Shown here one piece after another: positions 9,001-14,195 of a DNA stretch of 25,485 bases. The stretch spans positions 1-25,485 of the forward strand of contig JAKSHV010000002.1 of NCBI GenBank assembly GCA_024399225.1, given 5' to 3'. Within the stretch, counting starts at the first letter, position 1. The number at the start of each line of letters is the position of its first letter. The stretch comes from an archaeon. Its GTDB lineage: Archaea > Thermoplasmatota > Thermoplasmata > Methanomassiliicoccales > Methanomethylophilaceae. The translations under genes were made by a program, and so were the position numbers. The notes beneath the pieces were generated by a model that saw only the letters and a list, made by a program, of their open reading frames with translations, was not told where the DNA came from and did no database searches.

Positions 9001-10104
9001 TTCAACGTTCTGGCAGTAATAGAATGCGTAATTGCCGATATTGTTGACAGAACTTCCAAGGTAGATGCTTGTGACATCGTAACAATAGGCAAATGCATAG
9101 CTTCCGATGGTGGTCACGGTGTCTGGAACGACAATCTCGGTTAGTCCGGTCTCGTAGAACGCCCTCTCTCCGATGGTAGTGACATTAGATCCGAATTCAA
9201 CAGAGGTTAGGTATTTGGAACATCTGAAAAGAGATGGAGTGACTGTAGTTACATCCTCTCCGATGACCAGTTTCAAACCACCGGCGACATTCTTTCCGGA
9301 ACTGCTGAGGAAATCCGTGAAACCATAACTTGCAATCTCACTGTTGAATTCCAAACGGGCAAGATTATAACAGTTCTGGAATACGCACGAACTTGCAGAA
9401 GTTACATTCTTTCCGACAACGACCGATTTCAATCCATCGATGTTGTAGAATGCCTGGGAACCGAGAGTCGTACACCTGTCGGTAACTGTGACGTTGAAAT
9501 CAACAACGGTCTGATTATACAGAGAAAGGAAGTTGCTGGTGAGCTCTTCGACATCGAAAACCAGCGACTTGAAACTGAATCCGGGGGCGTCGAAGAGTCC
9601 ATTGGGGATTAACCTGGAACTCTCGCATGAGAAAATGATTACAAGCTCAGAATCACCGAAGTCCGCAAATGATTCGCTTCCCTCAGTCTTTTCGATAACT
9701 TCAGGGAATTTGTGGAAGGTCAGTTCGGTTACAGAACTGCATCCGGAGAATGCTAGAGCACGGTAGGTGATGACATTTGCACCAAGTTCGATGGAGGTGA
9801 TGTCGTCCCCGTTCTGGAAGGCATTTTCCCCGATGACAGCGATATCGAAGATGCTTCCGCTGTCTTCGACAGTGTCGGGGATTACGTAGCTTGTTTTGGG
9901 TGCACCGATGGTTCCGGAGACCTCGACTTGTCCATGGGTCTCTCCGTCGGGCAGGATCAGGACCTTGTAGGTGAGTCCGTCTCCGGCGGAGGTAATCGTG
10001 TCCCCGACGGCGGCTGCGTCGGAAGAATCAGAGATTACACCCATTAATGCAAAGCAGGCTGCAAACAGCATAGCTGCAGCCACAATGTAATTGATCGATC
10101 TCAT
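1..10104 (-). CDS. Giant secreted BspA-LRR / InlB-repeat surface protein (adhesin-like), 3' end outside window
   Basis: One frame runs from the ATG at 10104 to base 1 with no stop met, giving at least 3368 codons. The start has a GAGGA ribosome binding site six bases upstream. Residues 1-31 form a signal peptide: short basic start (MRSINY), hydrophobic core (AAAMLFAACFALMGV), small-residue exit (SDAAA). Residues about 82-1670 are BspA-type leucine-rich repeats (IGxxAFxxCxxLxxVxIPxxVTxI). Residues about 1742-3350 are InlB/Listeria-Bacteroides repeats (GYTFxGWYxD ... LYAxW) with MucBP-like and other inserts. Residues about 3140-3290 end in a THFSEW motif like that before linkers in many surface proteins. 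The last residues visible are Pro/Gly/Thr rich (PVPGPTPG), so a linker and probably an anchor follow outside. Family knowledge says such proteins bind host, plant or microbial partners; the ligand here is unknown. It has its own promoter and no operon partner in view. Confidence 0.93.
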   Translation of the reverse strand, partial: MRSINYIVAAAMLFAACFALMGVISDSSDAAAVGDTITSAGDGLTYKVLILPDGETHGQVEVSGTIGAPKTSYVIPDTVEDSGSIFDIAVIGENAFQNGDDITSIELGANVITYRALAFSGCSSVTELTFHKFPEVIEKTEGSESFADFGDSELVIIFSCESSRLIPNGLFDAPGFSFKSLVFDVEELTSNFLSLYNQTVVDFNVTVTDRCTTLGSQAFYNIDGLKSVVVGKNVTSASSCVFQNCYNLARLEFNSEIASYGFTDFLSSSGKNVAGGLKLVIGEDVTTVTPSLFRCSKYLTSVEFGSNVTTIGERAFYETGLTEIVVPDTVTTIGSYAFAYCYDVTSIYLGSSVNNIGNYAFYYCQNVESLNYNAENSQVGSSAFSYFGTTSGFALTFGPAVKMINGDLFYSNDGVISVTIIGSDEGIALHGSLFYRCSNLKNVDLGDNLTRIPAYCFYGCTSLKTITIRNSVTTIGDYAFQNCTGLYQVDLGENVSEISGYAFESTNVIEIINRSGLSLKAGSYTNGYIAYYAKSIVSDPSESIIKVSGSATFALLDGVWNLLLLEEDGPAINLPTNVVIDGDAITSYVIQDHSVILSADTINFSKEVVGFSTDYFSSNMCTTFTVDAENPVYCSIDGVIYSKDQKTLVLAPTKKTSISNIPAGLTSVGDFALRNSSVTSISLPAGVQSIGKYAFYQSQLDSVDLSSVTSIGELAFAYSKLTTLAVPASVTYLGQSVFAYITPLTSVDYQTTIDMPVALFKSDGNLATVTLSNIASIGEQAFYGCRNVTTIALPDTLKSIGPTAFRDTGLTSVTIPASVTSIGSYAFYGCKSLTTATINGDITEIPTYIFDDCTALATVVIPDSVTIIGSSAFQNTALTTFTTGPAVNSIGSSAFYGCRSLATVVISDSVERIEGYAFYDCPALTTITLGQKLKTINYDAFSYCNALVTVNNRSMLNIEAGSSEYGGVAKNATAVNGTVGEFTDSNGLHYVYNSIGLVAQLVSSETTATDLTIASILIDEVEYKVISIGDNVFKNNKTLVSITLGKSVASIGSDAFSGCSSLESVTIPDDSDLVTIGSSAFSSCSKLTSFHITAKVTQISTYAFSRCALESLIIDADACDIKDYAFYGNKISSLTINGSVKTIGMYAFSSNSLTSLVLPEGTTSIGVYAFEYNPLATISLPSTLRAIDVGDNRVCAFSGCTVLESITVAVGNTYFYADSYGTLFSADGSVIYIGCTKSGEVDMVIPATVTQIRSSAFRGHETLETLAFEAGSEIRSILQQVFQNNKKLTTVTLPMGTPISLGMSVFEGDTALTTVELGGTTSIGQNVFENCSALKDITMHDVTYIGYRAFTNCSSIEELVIPATVVEIRDNAFASCTSLKSVFIPASVTTLVEYAFYNCKALESVEFEAGSGLTVLPDYLFSNCSSLTHVVLPDGLKRINAQVFFNCYSLVYVDIPEGVTEIGYKAFANDAALSAIILPTSLTSIGSGAFERCYALETVINKSATLDNDAVRALIESYQNIYNDDRISYAIDSEGIFYLFETVDGKNTLIGYGGNNTVVNIPSSVGGKSIDAVTARAFAGKFDTVEFTTDNAKFSVVDGVLYNADGTVLIAFPAKSEAVTEGTFATGASNSYIVVKNYFIIPEKVVKIEDYAFYNSTVLDIVYVANKDFTAGGFGKNVFGINGTNATIYRETHNSISTLDNVQRNSPNVYRNNLYYPVEIRNSLNPERAVGTAFYKLGATFAVTPSYSGLVPSNYKFKEWSEELTTIGFGSKRVLTATIVPKYSVYFMSGAGNLAIQTELGYGIEEQLTLMSQSKSYYTFSGWCTEESANRVDYADGATVTDLCSTPGGRIYLYAVWTPIEYTITFDSNGGTPVDSMTYNIESGTFDLPVSIKTGYTVKWVFDEVEYTSMSSNSPKNMDMVAKWTPISYIVSYKNNGGTGYCGDAHFDYDEAGILFDGSTFEKTGYHITGWNTAADGSGTAYALGAEILNLSENAGEVVNFYAVWAPNTYTVRFDANGGTGSMADQVMTYDAVAKLSANTFTKDGYQIKGWATVPSGADVYADEAEVSNLTLVNNGVVTLYVKWAPVTYDIIYHLNGGVNYENNPSTYNILRDIILREPSRTGYTFGGWYSDSGFTVACKTIPQGSFGNKDFYAKWNPIDYNVTYELDGGKNNAGNPATVNGDSGELALLAPTRLGYTFGGWYSDEGYETAITAIPAGTIAPVKVFAKWNPITYKVVFHANNGSDDTVVQVLNYGEATNLRANEFTNGFKFILGWSITADGDIFYADQGSVINLRSAQDEEFDLYAIWGERSISVTVNKDGVGQKGHKVMVEYNNVETILTDKNTGLYFTADGIVEGVSYYVYVDDAFIGGVRVEGPTVYTVNYWTVSFGDSGVASQVILNGQNASEPAVPVKKGYDFVKWVDGSEEFEFMTKIVETVSLDAVWTPTIYTVTYNNIEGATNEGNPATYDITGEQFYYVKPVKEGHTFMGWFSDAEFTHSVTTINKGQTGDVVLYAKWQIDTHTITFNTAGGTSIAPVTQEYNTVVTAPEAPAKLGYTFKGWDAEIPARMPAIDLTINAVWEIVVYKLTYSIDGAANNPLNRETYTIVDEFSFGDVSKAHYTFDGWYIDGVKYSGIGLGTTGDLTVEARFNPILYTVLVTYMKPDGNDMWGRSAHMGAYGEIYTPSIPEAKPGYVAPTEKLNIVISDDEEKNVYSYNYSYIDYHIAYELAGGTAVNPAIYHVDDTIVLAPATKACYDFAGWFDGEDLVTVIEKGTIGDITLVAKYTPKEFAIAFNGNGATGSMADAAFVYDAAGYAVPENGFTVPDEKVFLGWTVNNAGAIFAAGDKAVITDDVTLYAVWGDADITIVFDANGASGTMSDLVYSRGDSNVIVNTFTREHYTFAGWNTAADGSGIQYPAGIDAKYIAGSCTLFAQWDIDTYTVTYLVDGVQYGEKSEYGWNTEVTLIPVIEKTGYDVTPWSGVDAVDGKFVIVSDVVLTSTTTVRQYGYTVSFVSTSGKNIADTIESDADYGTKIDTVAPVVNGYIYTGIAQSMIIGIDAAENVIEYVYDINEYSISYVLDGGVNGTNPVSYTVESADITLSPAAKDGYNFIGWMATGGIDAITTIVTGTYGNLELSAVWALVPVVEDGKVSLEAEDGKDYVAVILDSEVTSQVSSIDVKFNDGGSITFPVSVLNKAGTVTMKAVDKSGLDAEVLAKVGDGVVFTLSSTIATDFGSDKVTVTLPFTLPAGVDGKYVKVYWLKDNGELEEFPATYDSGFATFETTHFSEWIVKVVEPENVTITIDGASKTVAYGAVFKDVVPNPTKEGYTFAGWFADSALTVAFDGNTVIKDPVTVYSKFTENPVPGPTPG
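880..1150 (-). other. Second MucBP-like domain
   Basis: The segment reads GYTVSFVSTSGKNIADT, then YGTKIDTVAPVVNGYIY, then NVIEYVYDINEY. This is again the MucBP order of strand, YG turn, Pro-Gly-Tyr-like motif and closing VxYxY strand. It lies between two InlB-type units near the C-terminal side of the array. Mucin binding is only a family inference. Confidence 0.5.
1930..2160 (-). other. MucBP-like domain within the InlB array
   Basis: This ~75-residue stretch breaks the InlB rhythm. It has a VxVTYMKPDG opening strand, a GAYGE turn, an IPEAKPGY segment and a closing NVYSYNYSY strand. This matches the layout of MucBP repeats (VxYxDxxG ... GxxG ... PGYxL ... VxYxY), which bind mucin in lactobacilli and listeria. 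The assignment is by pattern only. Confidence 0.5.
5090..9860 (-). repeat. BspA-type leucine-rich repeat array (LRR_5-like), in four blocks
   Basis: Dozens of ~23-residue units follow the pattern TxIGxxAFxxCxxLxSVxIPxSV. At DNA level the word for AF(Y/x)xC recurs as gaatgc or gaacgc on the plus strand every 69 bases or so. The array is divided by non-LRR segments starting with N-(R/N/K)-(R/S)-S motifs near 8570 (INRS), 7245 (NNRS) and 5610 (INKS). It ends near 5090, where the sequence changes to a non-repeat bridge. Such arrays form solenoids and mediate binding in surface proteins of gut bacteria, protists and archaea. Confidence 0.9.
10009..10104 (-). other. Signal peptide of the giant surface protein
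   Basis: The first ~31 codons read as a Sec-type signal peptide: basic residue at position 2, a 17-residue hydrophobic stretch rich in Ala, Met, Leu and Phe, then a polar exit (SDSSDAAA) with small residues suited to signal peptidase. The mature protein would begin near the sequence VGDTITS. The exact cleavage site cannot be fixed by eye. Confidence 0.8.
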
Positions 10105-10194
10105 GTCAATTCCTCGTGGCCGTAACCGCTCCCATCTGCAGATACGACAAACAGTAGTGATTGTCCAATCGATTTGTAGATATATAAGATATAA
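10105..10194 (-). promoter_or_regulatory. Promoter and 5' UTR of the giant surface gene
   Basis: Reading the minus strand, a TATA-like element (TTATATAT) lies at about 10179-10188, flanked by AT-rich DNA. A start site about 25 bases on, near 10155, gives a leader of about 50 nt. The leader ends in GAGGAA (plus-strand 10110-10115), six bases before the ATG. A weak inverted repeat, GACAA/TTGTC, at 10146-10165 lies around the expected transcription start and could be an operator. Confidence 0.55.
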
Positions 10195-10362
10195 TGCAAA
10201 AATGTCTACATTTTGTCACATAAATCCCATGAATATTCCGACAACGATCGCAACTGGTCGACCGCCGGATACAGGTTCGAGATGGGCAATGACATCATGC
10301 GCGATCTCGTCAGGAAGAACGGTACAGACTACCGTTACAAAGAGATCTTCGCATCTCTTTGA
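10195..10362 (+). pseudogene. Probable C-terminal remnant of an unidentified gene
   Basis: Between the divergent promoters, the plus strand carries an open stretch that becomes strongly protein-like from about 10231 to the TGA at 10360-10362: HEYSDNDRNWSTAGYRF, then EMGNDIMRDLVRKNG, then TDYRYKEIFASL. Codon choice (ATC, GTC, AAG, CGC, GAC) matches the real genes here, but no start codon or N-terminal half precedes it. The upstream part is the AT-rich promoter of the giant gene. I read it as the tail of a deleted gene; the family is not recognised. Confidence 0.45.
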
Positions 10363-10375
10363 AAATCATCAAAAT

Positions 10376-10410
10376 CGGAGGTGTACGGCCGCAACCTACA
10401 GTTACCTCCG
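10376..10410. other. Inverted repeat CGGAGGT / ACCTCCG
   Basis: A perfect 7-bp inverted repeat (arms 10376-10382 and 10404-10410) has a 21-nt loop. It lies 14 bases after the stop of the gene remnant and well upstream of the next promoter. It could be the old terminator of the lost gene or an operator. No T-run follows. Confidence 0.3.
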
Positions 10411-10485
10411 GGTGTGCCTCCAATATTTTGATAAAATCTACCAATAAAACATTAGAGTAAGGCGACATTACAAACACATACACAT

Positions 10486-10530
10486 ATATTTTATATAGAA
10501 GTGCATAATAATTCAAACATAGGGGGAAAT
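10486..10530 (+). promoter_or_regulatory. Promoter and ribosome binding site of the zinc-ribbon membrane protein
   Basis: A TATA box (ATTTTATATAG) lies at about 10487-10497. A purine-rich AGGGGG at 10521-10526 sits eight bases before the TTG at 10535. Together they support the unusual TTG start. Confidence 0.6.
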
Positions 10531-10534
10531 AGTT

Positions 10535-11134
10535 TTGGAAAACAAAAACGTCAGATACTGTTTGGCGTGCGGTTATGAGATCACAGAAGACTACGGCTTC
10601 TGTCCTGCTTGCGGATACTATTACGAGACCCCCAGGAAAGACGAATCCGGAAGCTCCAACGTACGCACGGAGCAGAACGTACAGCAGGGCCCCACCCCCG
10701 AACAGATGGAGGAGATCCAGCGCGCCTTCCAGCAGTATGCCGAGGATTACAGACGCCGCGTACTGGAGAACCAGCACAAGGCCAATCTCTTCATGCTCGG
10801 CATCTGGTGCATCCTCTCGGGCATCATGTCTCTAGCACTGTTCACAGGCAACGAGGAGCTTCTTCCCGCCCTGCTCTCAGGATTCGGATTCGGAAACCAT
10901 GAGCTTTTCGAAGCGGTCACCCTCGGCTGCAGCTTCATATTCGTCCTGATCTCCCTGATATGCTGTGCACTAAGGAAATACTGGATCGTTGCACTCGCCA
11001 GCTGCCTGCTCTCGACATTCAGCACTCTGGCGCTGATCTACCACACCGAATCTATCTGCGTGTACATGTTCCTCTTCGGACTTCTTGCATCGCTCAGGAT
11101 AAAGAACAGCAAAGTTCTGTTCACAACTGATTAA
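10535..11134 (+). CDS. Zinc-ribbon membrane protein, 199 aa
   Basis: The protein opens with a zinc ribbon: Cys9-X2-Cys12, ten residues, Cys23-X2-Cys26. A polar, Gln- and Glu-rich linker follows to about residue 82. Then come about four membrane segments (near 84-104, 127-146, 149-169 and 173-187). This zinc-ribbon-plus-membrane plan is common among archaeal proteins of unknown role, and the ribbon would face the cytoplasm. The TTG start is preferred because AGGGGG lies just upstream and the Cys motif begins at residue 9. The stop is 23 bases before the EamA transporter ATG, so the two may be co-transcribed. Function is not known. Confidence 0.82.
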   Translation: MENKNVRYCLACGYEITEDYGFCPACGYYYETPRKDESGSSNVRTEQNVQQGPTPEQMEEIQRAFQQYAEDYRRRVLENQHKANLFMLGIWCILSGIMSLALFTGNEELLPALLSGFGFGNHELFEAVTLGCSFIFVLISLICCALRKYWIVALASCLLSTFSTLALIYHTESICVYMFLFGLLASLRIKNSKVLFTTD

Positions 11135-11157
11135 TAGGCAGTTCCGAATTGTCGATC

Positions 11158-12075
11158 ATGTCCTATCCGAAGAAGGCCTCAGCAGCTACCGCCGTACTCA
11201 TCGGCGCAGTACTCTGGGGATTCATCGGATTCTTCTCCAGAAACCTCTATGATGAAGGTTTCTCCCCCATGCAGGTAGCCTTCACCAGGATGCTTATCGG
11301 AACCGCCGTTCTAGCACTGGGATTGGTCATCTTCGACAGGACCTGCTTCAAGATCCACAGAAGGGACATCTGGATATTCGTCTTCTTCGGAATCTTCAAG
11401 ATCCTCTCGGACCTTTTCCTGTTCAAGGCACAGGTGCTCATCCACCTTTCGTTGTCGACCGTATTGCAGCTGACATCCCCCTACTGGGTGCTGATCTTCT
11501 CCGTGTTCCTTTTCGGCGAGAAGATCACGTTCAAGAAGGTATTCGCCATCTGCATGGCATTCCTCGGATGCATCCTCGTCACCGGAGTTCTGTCCGAGGA
11601 CGTGCAGTTCGATACCATAGGAGTCATGTTCGCCATACTATCTGGAATTTCCTATGCAACCTACACCACTGGAACCAAGGTCCTCATGAACAGGGGATAC
11701 AGCGCGAACACGACACTTTTCTTCGTGTTCCTGATATCCACCTTCATCTGCATCCCCTTCTCGGATGTTGCGGAGATCCCGCCCCTCGTCGTGGACTGGG
11801 AGGTCGTAGGCAACCTTCTCGGAATGGGCGTCCTCATGACCCTTGTCCCCTACTATCTGCAGATCTACGCCCTCAAGTACATCTCTCCGGTATCTGTCAA
11901 CGTCATCGGACTTCTGGAGGTCGCCTCCGCCGTCATAGTCGGAATCGTATTCTACGGAGAGACCCTCGGAATCCTGAACTTCATCGGTATGGTTCTGATC
12001 CCCGCATCCATCATCGTCATGAACGTCGATCTGAAGAGAAGGATCGCAGAAAGGGATTCTGAAAAAACGGATTGA
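11158..12075 (+). CDS. EamA/DMT-superfamily transporter, 305 aa
   Basis: The sequence is almost all hydrophobic and gives ten predicted membrane helices in two EamA halves. The first half starts with AVLIGAVLWGFIGFFSR and has the family-like SPYWVLIFSVFLFGEKIT at the end of helix 4. The second half starts at FDTIGVMFAILSGISYA and ends with VIVGIVFYGETLG and a final helix (FIGMVLIPASIIVMNV), then a basic tail. Family members export amino acids, nucleotides or other small metabolites; substrate cannot be told here. I chose ATG 11158 over TTG 11149 because homologs start close to the first helix. A deleted copy of the same family lies at 13999-14180. Confidence 0.88.
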   Translation: MSYPKKASAATAVLIGAVLWGFIGFFSRNLYDEGFSPMQVAFTRMLIGTAVLALGLVIFDRTCFKIHRRDIWIFVFFGIFKILSDLFLFKAQVLIHLSLSTVLQLTSPYWVLIFSVFLFGEKITFKKVFAICMAFLGCILVTGVLSEDVQFDTIGVMFAILSGISYATYTTGTKVLMNRGYSANTTLFFVFLISTFICIPFSDVAEIPPLVVDWEVVGNLLGMGVLMTLVPYYLQIYALKYISPVSVNVIGLLEVASAVIVGIVFYGETLGILNFIGMVLIPASIIVMNVDLKRRIAERDSEKTD

Positions 12076-12090
12076 AGATCCCCTCAGCAC

Positions 12091-12104
12091 GTCAGTATAT
12101 ATCC
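12091..12104 (+). promoter_or_regulatory. TATA box for the 12131-13370 gene pair
   Basis: AGTATATAT lies at 12094-12102, about 30 bases before the ATG at 12131. That predicts a transcript starting only a few bases upstream of the start codon. The same CAGTATATA word is used near the right edge of the window. Confidence 0.6.
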
Positions 12105-12130
12105 AAAGTGGATGATACGTCATTGTTATC

Positions 12131-12841
12131 ATGTGTCCCGCAGAAGACATGCAGCCCAGGTACACCCTGGCAAGGAACGGCGAATGGGAGAAGACCTCCG
12201 TCAAGATCGTCACCGCCCTCGACCAGTTTTCCGCCATTCTCAAGAAATCCAAGATCAGCTCCAGGTGCCGTCTCGCCAACTGCGACGGATATTTCCCCGT
12301 GATCAAATGTCTCGATCCTCCTCAGATAGTCTATCCCTTCGTGATGGAGATCCTCAACGAGAAGAAGATCAGCGCACCCAAGCTCCACGACCTGATTGTG
12401 GAAGCTCTCACTGAGGCATACCCCACCGAGACCGCGGACAGACCCACATACACGGGCATCTCCTTCGATTTCGAGGATGAAGGCATTGTTTCCAAAGTCG
12501 ATCTCGCCATCGTCTACTATGACGGTACCAAGACCCGTTTCCTCCGCCACGACGCGAAGAAGAACAAATTCGTCTTCAAGGAGGAGGAATACTCCGCATT
12601 CGACCTCTCCGAGATGAACGTTCTCAAGAAATACTACAAGGAGACCACCAAGCAGAGGATCATCGGAGAGTTCGGAAGGCTTCTCTGCGAGAGCGGAGAA
12701 CTCGTCGATGACACCCTTGCCTGCTACGACGAGGCATTCAGGAACATCATCAACGGAATGCTGAACGACCCCAATTTCGACCCCAACAAACTCGCTTACT
12801 CGGACGATCCCGAGGACATGAACCAAGGACCGGTGTACTAA
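12131..12841 (+). CDS. Conserved-looking protein of unknown function, 236 aa
   Basis: This is a soluble, charged protein with no signal peptide or membrane helix. Visible parts are an N-terminal region with RCRLANCDGYF, a helical mid part, a beta-rich segment (TGISFDFEDEGIVSK, VDLAIVYYDGTKTRF) and an acidic, helical C-terminal part. Asp and Glu are abundant in the last 60 residues. I recognise no family. The stop is followed after one base by the ATG of a nitroreductase, which implies one mRNA and perhaps a shared role. The start is supported by the TATA box at 12094; an internal ATG at 12149 is an alternative. Confidence 0.8.
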   Translation: MCPAEDMQPRYTLARNGEWEKTSVKIVTALDQFSAILKKSKISSRCRLANCDGYFPVIKCLDPPQIVYPFVMEILNEKKISAPKLHDLIVEALTEAYPTETADRPTYTGISFDFEDEGIVSKVDLAIVYYDGTKTRFLRHDAKKNKFVFKEEEYSAFDLSEMNVLKKYYKETTKQRIIGEFGRLLCESGELVDDTLACYDEAFRNIINGMLNDPNFDPNKLAYSDDPEDMNQGPVY

Positions 12842-12842
12842 G

Positions 12843-13370
12843 ATGAACGACGTATTGGATGCAATGGTTAACAGGCGCAGCTGCAGGAAATATACAGATG
12901 AAGTGCCCGAGGACTCCCTCATCGATCAGATCATGGAGGCGGGACTCTACGCCGCAAGCGGCAGGAACGAGCAGGCTGCCATCATGATCGCCATCACCGA
13001 CAAGGCAATCAGGGACGAATTCTCCAAAGAGAATGCGAAATACATTCCCGGCTCCCCCGACACAGACCCATTCTACGGCGCACCCGTCGTAATCGCCGTC
13101 CTCGGAAGGAAGGACTGGCCCACCCACGTCTACGACGGAAGCCTTGTCATAGGAAACCTGATGCTCGCAGCCCACACCGTCGGACTGGGAAGCTGCTGGA
13201 TCCACAGGGCGAAAGAGGTGTTCGAGTCTGAGTTCGGAATGAACAAACTGAAGGAACTCGGAATCACCAAGGAATACGAAGGAATCGGATTCTGCGTTCT
13301 CGGATATCCTGCGGATGACATCCCATTCCCTCCCGAGAGGAAGGACAACAGGATCTACTACCTGGATTGA
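12843..13370 (+). CDS. Nitroreductase-family FMN oxidoreductase, 175 aa
   Basis: The N-terminus carries the FMN-phosphate motif MVNRRSCRKYTDE (family pattern RRSxRxY), followed by AGLYAASGRNEQ. Later come GSLVIGNLMLAAHTVGLGSC and the C-terminal GYPADDIPFPPERK, both typical of the fold. Such enzymes use NAD(P)H and FMN to reduce nitro compounds, quinones or other electrophiles, and work as dimers in the cytoplasm. Length fits the shorter archaeal members. It starts one base after the stop of the unknown 236-aa protein, so translation is probably coupled. The natural substrate cannot be deduced. Confidence 0.92.
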   Translation: MNDVLDAMVNRRSCRKYTDEVPEDSLIDQIMEAGLYAASGRNEQAAIMIAITDKAIRDEFSKENAKYIPGSPDTDPFYGAPVVIAVLGRKDWPTHVYDGSLVIGNLMLAAHTVGLGSCWIHRAKEVFESEFGMNKLKELGITKEYEGIGFCVLGYPADDIPFPPERKDNRIYYLD

Positions 13371-13397
13371 GACAATATCCTGCCCTGCGGGGCATCA

Positions 13398-13412
13398 AAC
13401 TTTTTAACATAT
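13398..13412 (+). promoter_or_regulatory. Promoter-like AT element before the GNAT gene
   Basis: CTTTTTAACATATTTT lies just over 20 bases upstream of the ATG at 13430, at the spacing expected for a leaderless archaeal mRNA. It supports ATG 13430 over the earlier in-frame TTG at 13367, which overlaps the nitroreductase stop. Confidence 0.45.
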
Positions 13413-13429
13413 TTTCTTATCACAGTCCG

Positions 13430-13927
13430 ATGGAATTCAAACCCGCAACCTCCGCAGACTCCAAAGAGCTTTCCGAATACCTTCATCCCATCTGGCACGA
13501 GGTTTTCGACGACATAATGCTCAAAGGCGCAGAGGAAGCCGAATACATCTTCACCACCTGGACCAACCCCGAGGCTATCGCCAAGTCCATCGACGAGGAT
13601 GGATACGAGTACGGATTCATCGAAGTGGACGGAAAAAGGGCCGGACTGTATTCCTATCACATCCAGGATGACGGAAGGTTCTACGTCAACAAGCTGTATC
13701 TCGATTCCGCTTTCAGGGGAAAAGGTCTCGGACAGGCCGGACTCAACATCATGAAGGACATTGCGATCAAGAACGGCTGCACCGAGATGTATCTCAATGT
13801 CTATTTCTACAATGAGAAGGCCATCAAGGCATACCTGAGATTCGGTATGAACAATTACTACAGGTGCCTTCTCAACATAGGAAACGGCATCACCAGGAAC
13901 GATTACGTCATGAGCATGAAGCTCTGA
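13430..13927 (+). CDS. GNAT-family N-acetyltransferase, 165 aa
   Basis: The acetyl-CoA binding motif is clear: VNKLYLDSAFRGKGLGQAG at about residues 87-104, with the R/Q-X-X-G-X-G/A loop as R96-G-K-G-L-G101. A basic helix and a NEKAIKAYLRFGM segment follow, the usual GNAT motif B. The protein would transfer an acetyl group to an amine of a small molecule or protein in the cytoplasm; the acceptor is unknown. The N-terminal half has the typical IWHEVFDDIM helix and two beta strands. It seems to have its own promoter and is the last intact plus-strand gene before the transporter pseudogene. Confidence 0.9.
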   Translation: MEFKPATSADSKELSEYLHPIWHEVFDDIMLKGAEEAEYIFTTWTNPEAIAKSIDEDGYEYGFIEVDGKRAGLYSYHIQDDGRFYVNKLYLDSAFRGKGLGQAGLNIMKDIAIKNGCTEMYLNVYFYNEKAIKAYLRFGMNNYYRCLLNIGNGITRNDYVMSMKL

Positions 13928-13967
13928 TCACAAAATATTCGGTTCAGCCTATGCAGGGATTGTAACC

Positions 13968-13980
13968 CTTCTATATACCC
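13968..13980 (+). promoter_or_regulatory. Preserved TATA box of the deleted EamA gene
   Basis: TTCTATATACCC at about 13969-13980 lies some 25 bases before the GTG at 13999. This is the spacing of a leaderless archaeal promoter and suggests the pseudogene may still be transcribed. Confidence 0.5.
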
Positions 13981-13998
13981 GCATCAAATCCCAGCTTT

Positions 13999-14180
13999 GT
14001 GTCCGGCACCAAGACAGCATCGGCATATTCGGCAGTCATCGTTGCAGCCGCTCTGGTGGGATTATCTTCTACGGCGAGACCCTGGAACCCCTCAACCTTG
14101 TAGGCGTTTTCCTGATACCCGCATCAATAGTCCTGATGTATGTCGATCTTTCCAGAAAGAAGAGCGGAATACAGGTCTGA
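13999..14180 (+). pseudogene. EamA/DMT transporter pseudogene with large internal deletion
   Basis: From GTG 13999 the frame reads VSGTKTASAYSAVIVAAALVG. This lines up with the N-terminus of the intact transporter at 11158 (MSYPKKASAATAVLIGAVLWG). From about 14058, in the next frame, it reads GIIFYGETLEPLNLVGVFL and then IPASIVLMYVDLSRKK up to the TGA at 14178-14180. That matches the intact protein's last 45 residues (VGIVFYGETLGILNFIGMVL, IPASIIVMNVDLKRR). So the middle, about 240 codons, is missing, and the halves are out of frame; the first half now stops at 14101-14103. A TATA box is still at the right distance. The sequence differs from the intact copy, so it was a separate paralog rather than a fresh duplicate. 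Confidence 0.85.
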
Positions 14181-14195
14181 TTATCTAAATGATGA

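Noticed and set aside
10310..10777. Minus-strand open frame of 155 codons
   Set aside because: It overlaps the zinc-ribbon gene, whose Cys motif, start signals and helices are convincing, and it crosses that gene's promoter.
12092..12922. Minus-strand open frame of 276 codons
   Set aside because: It is in-register antisense to the unknown 236-residue gene, with Val/Glu/Gly-rich antisense composition and no motif.
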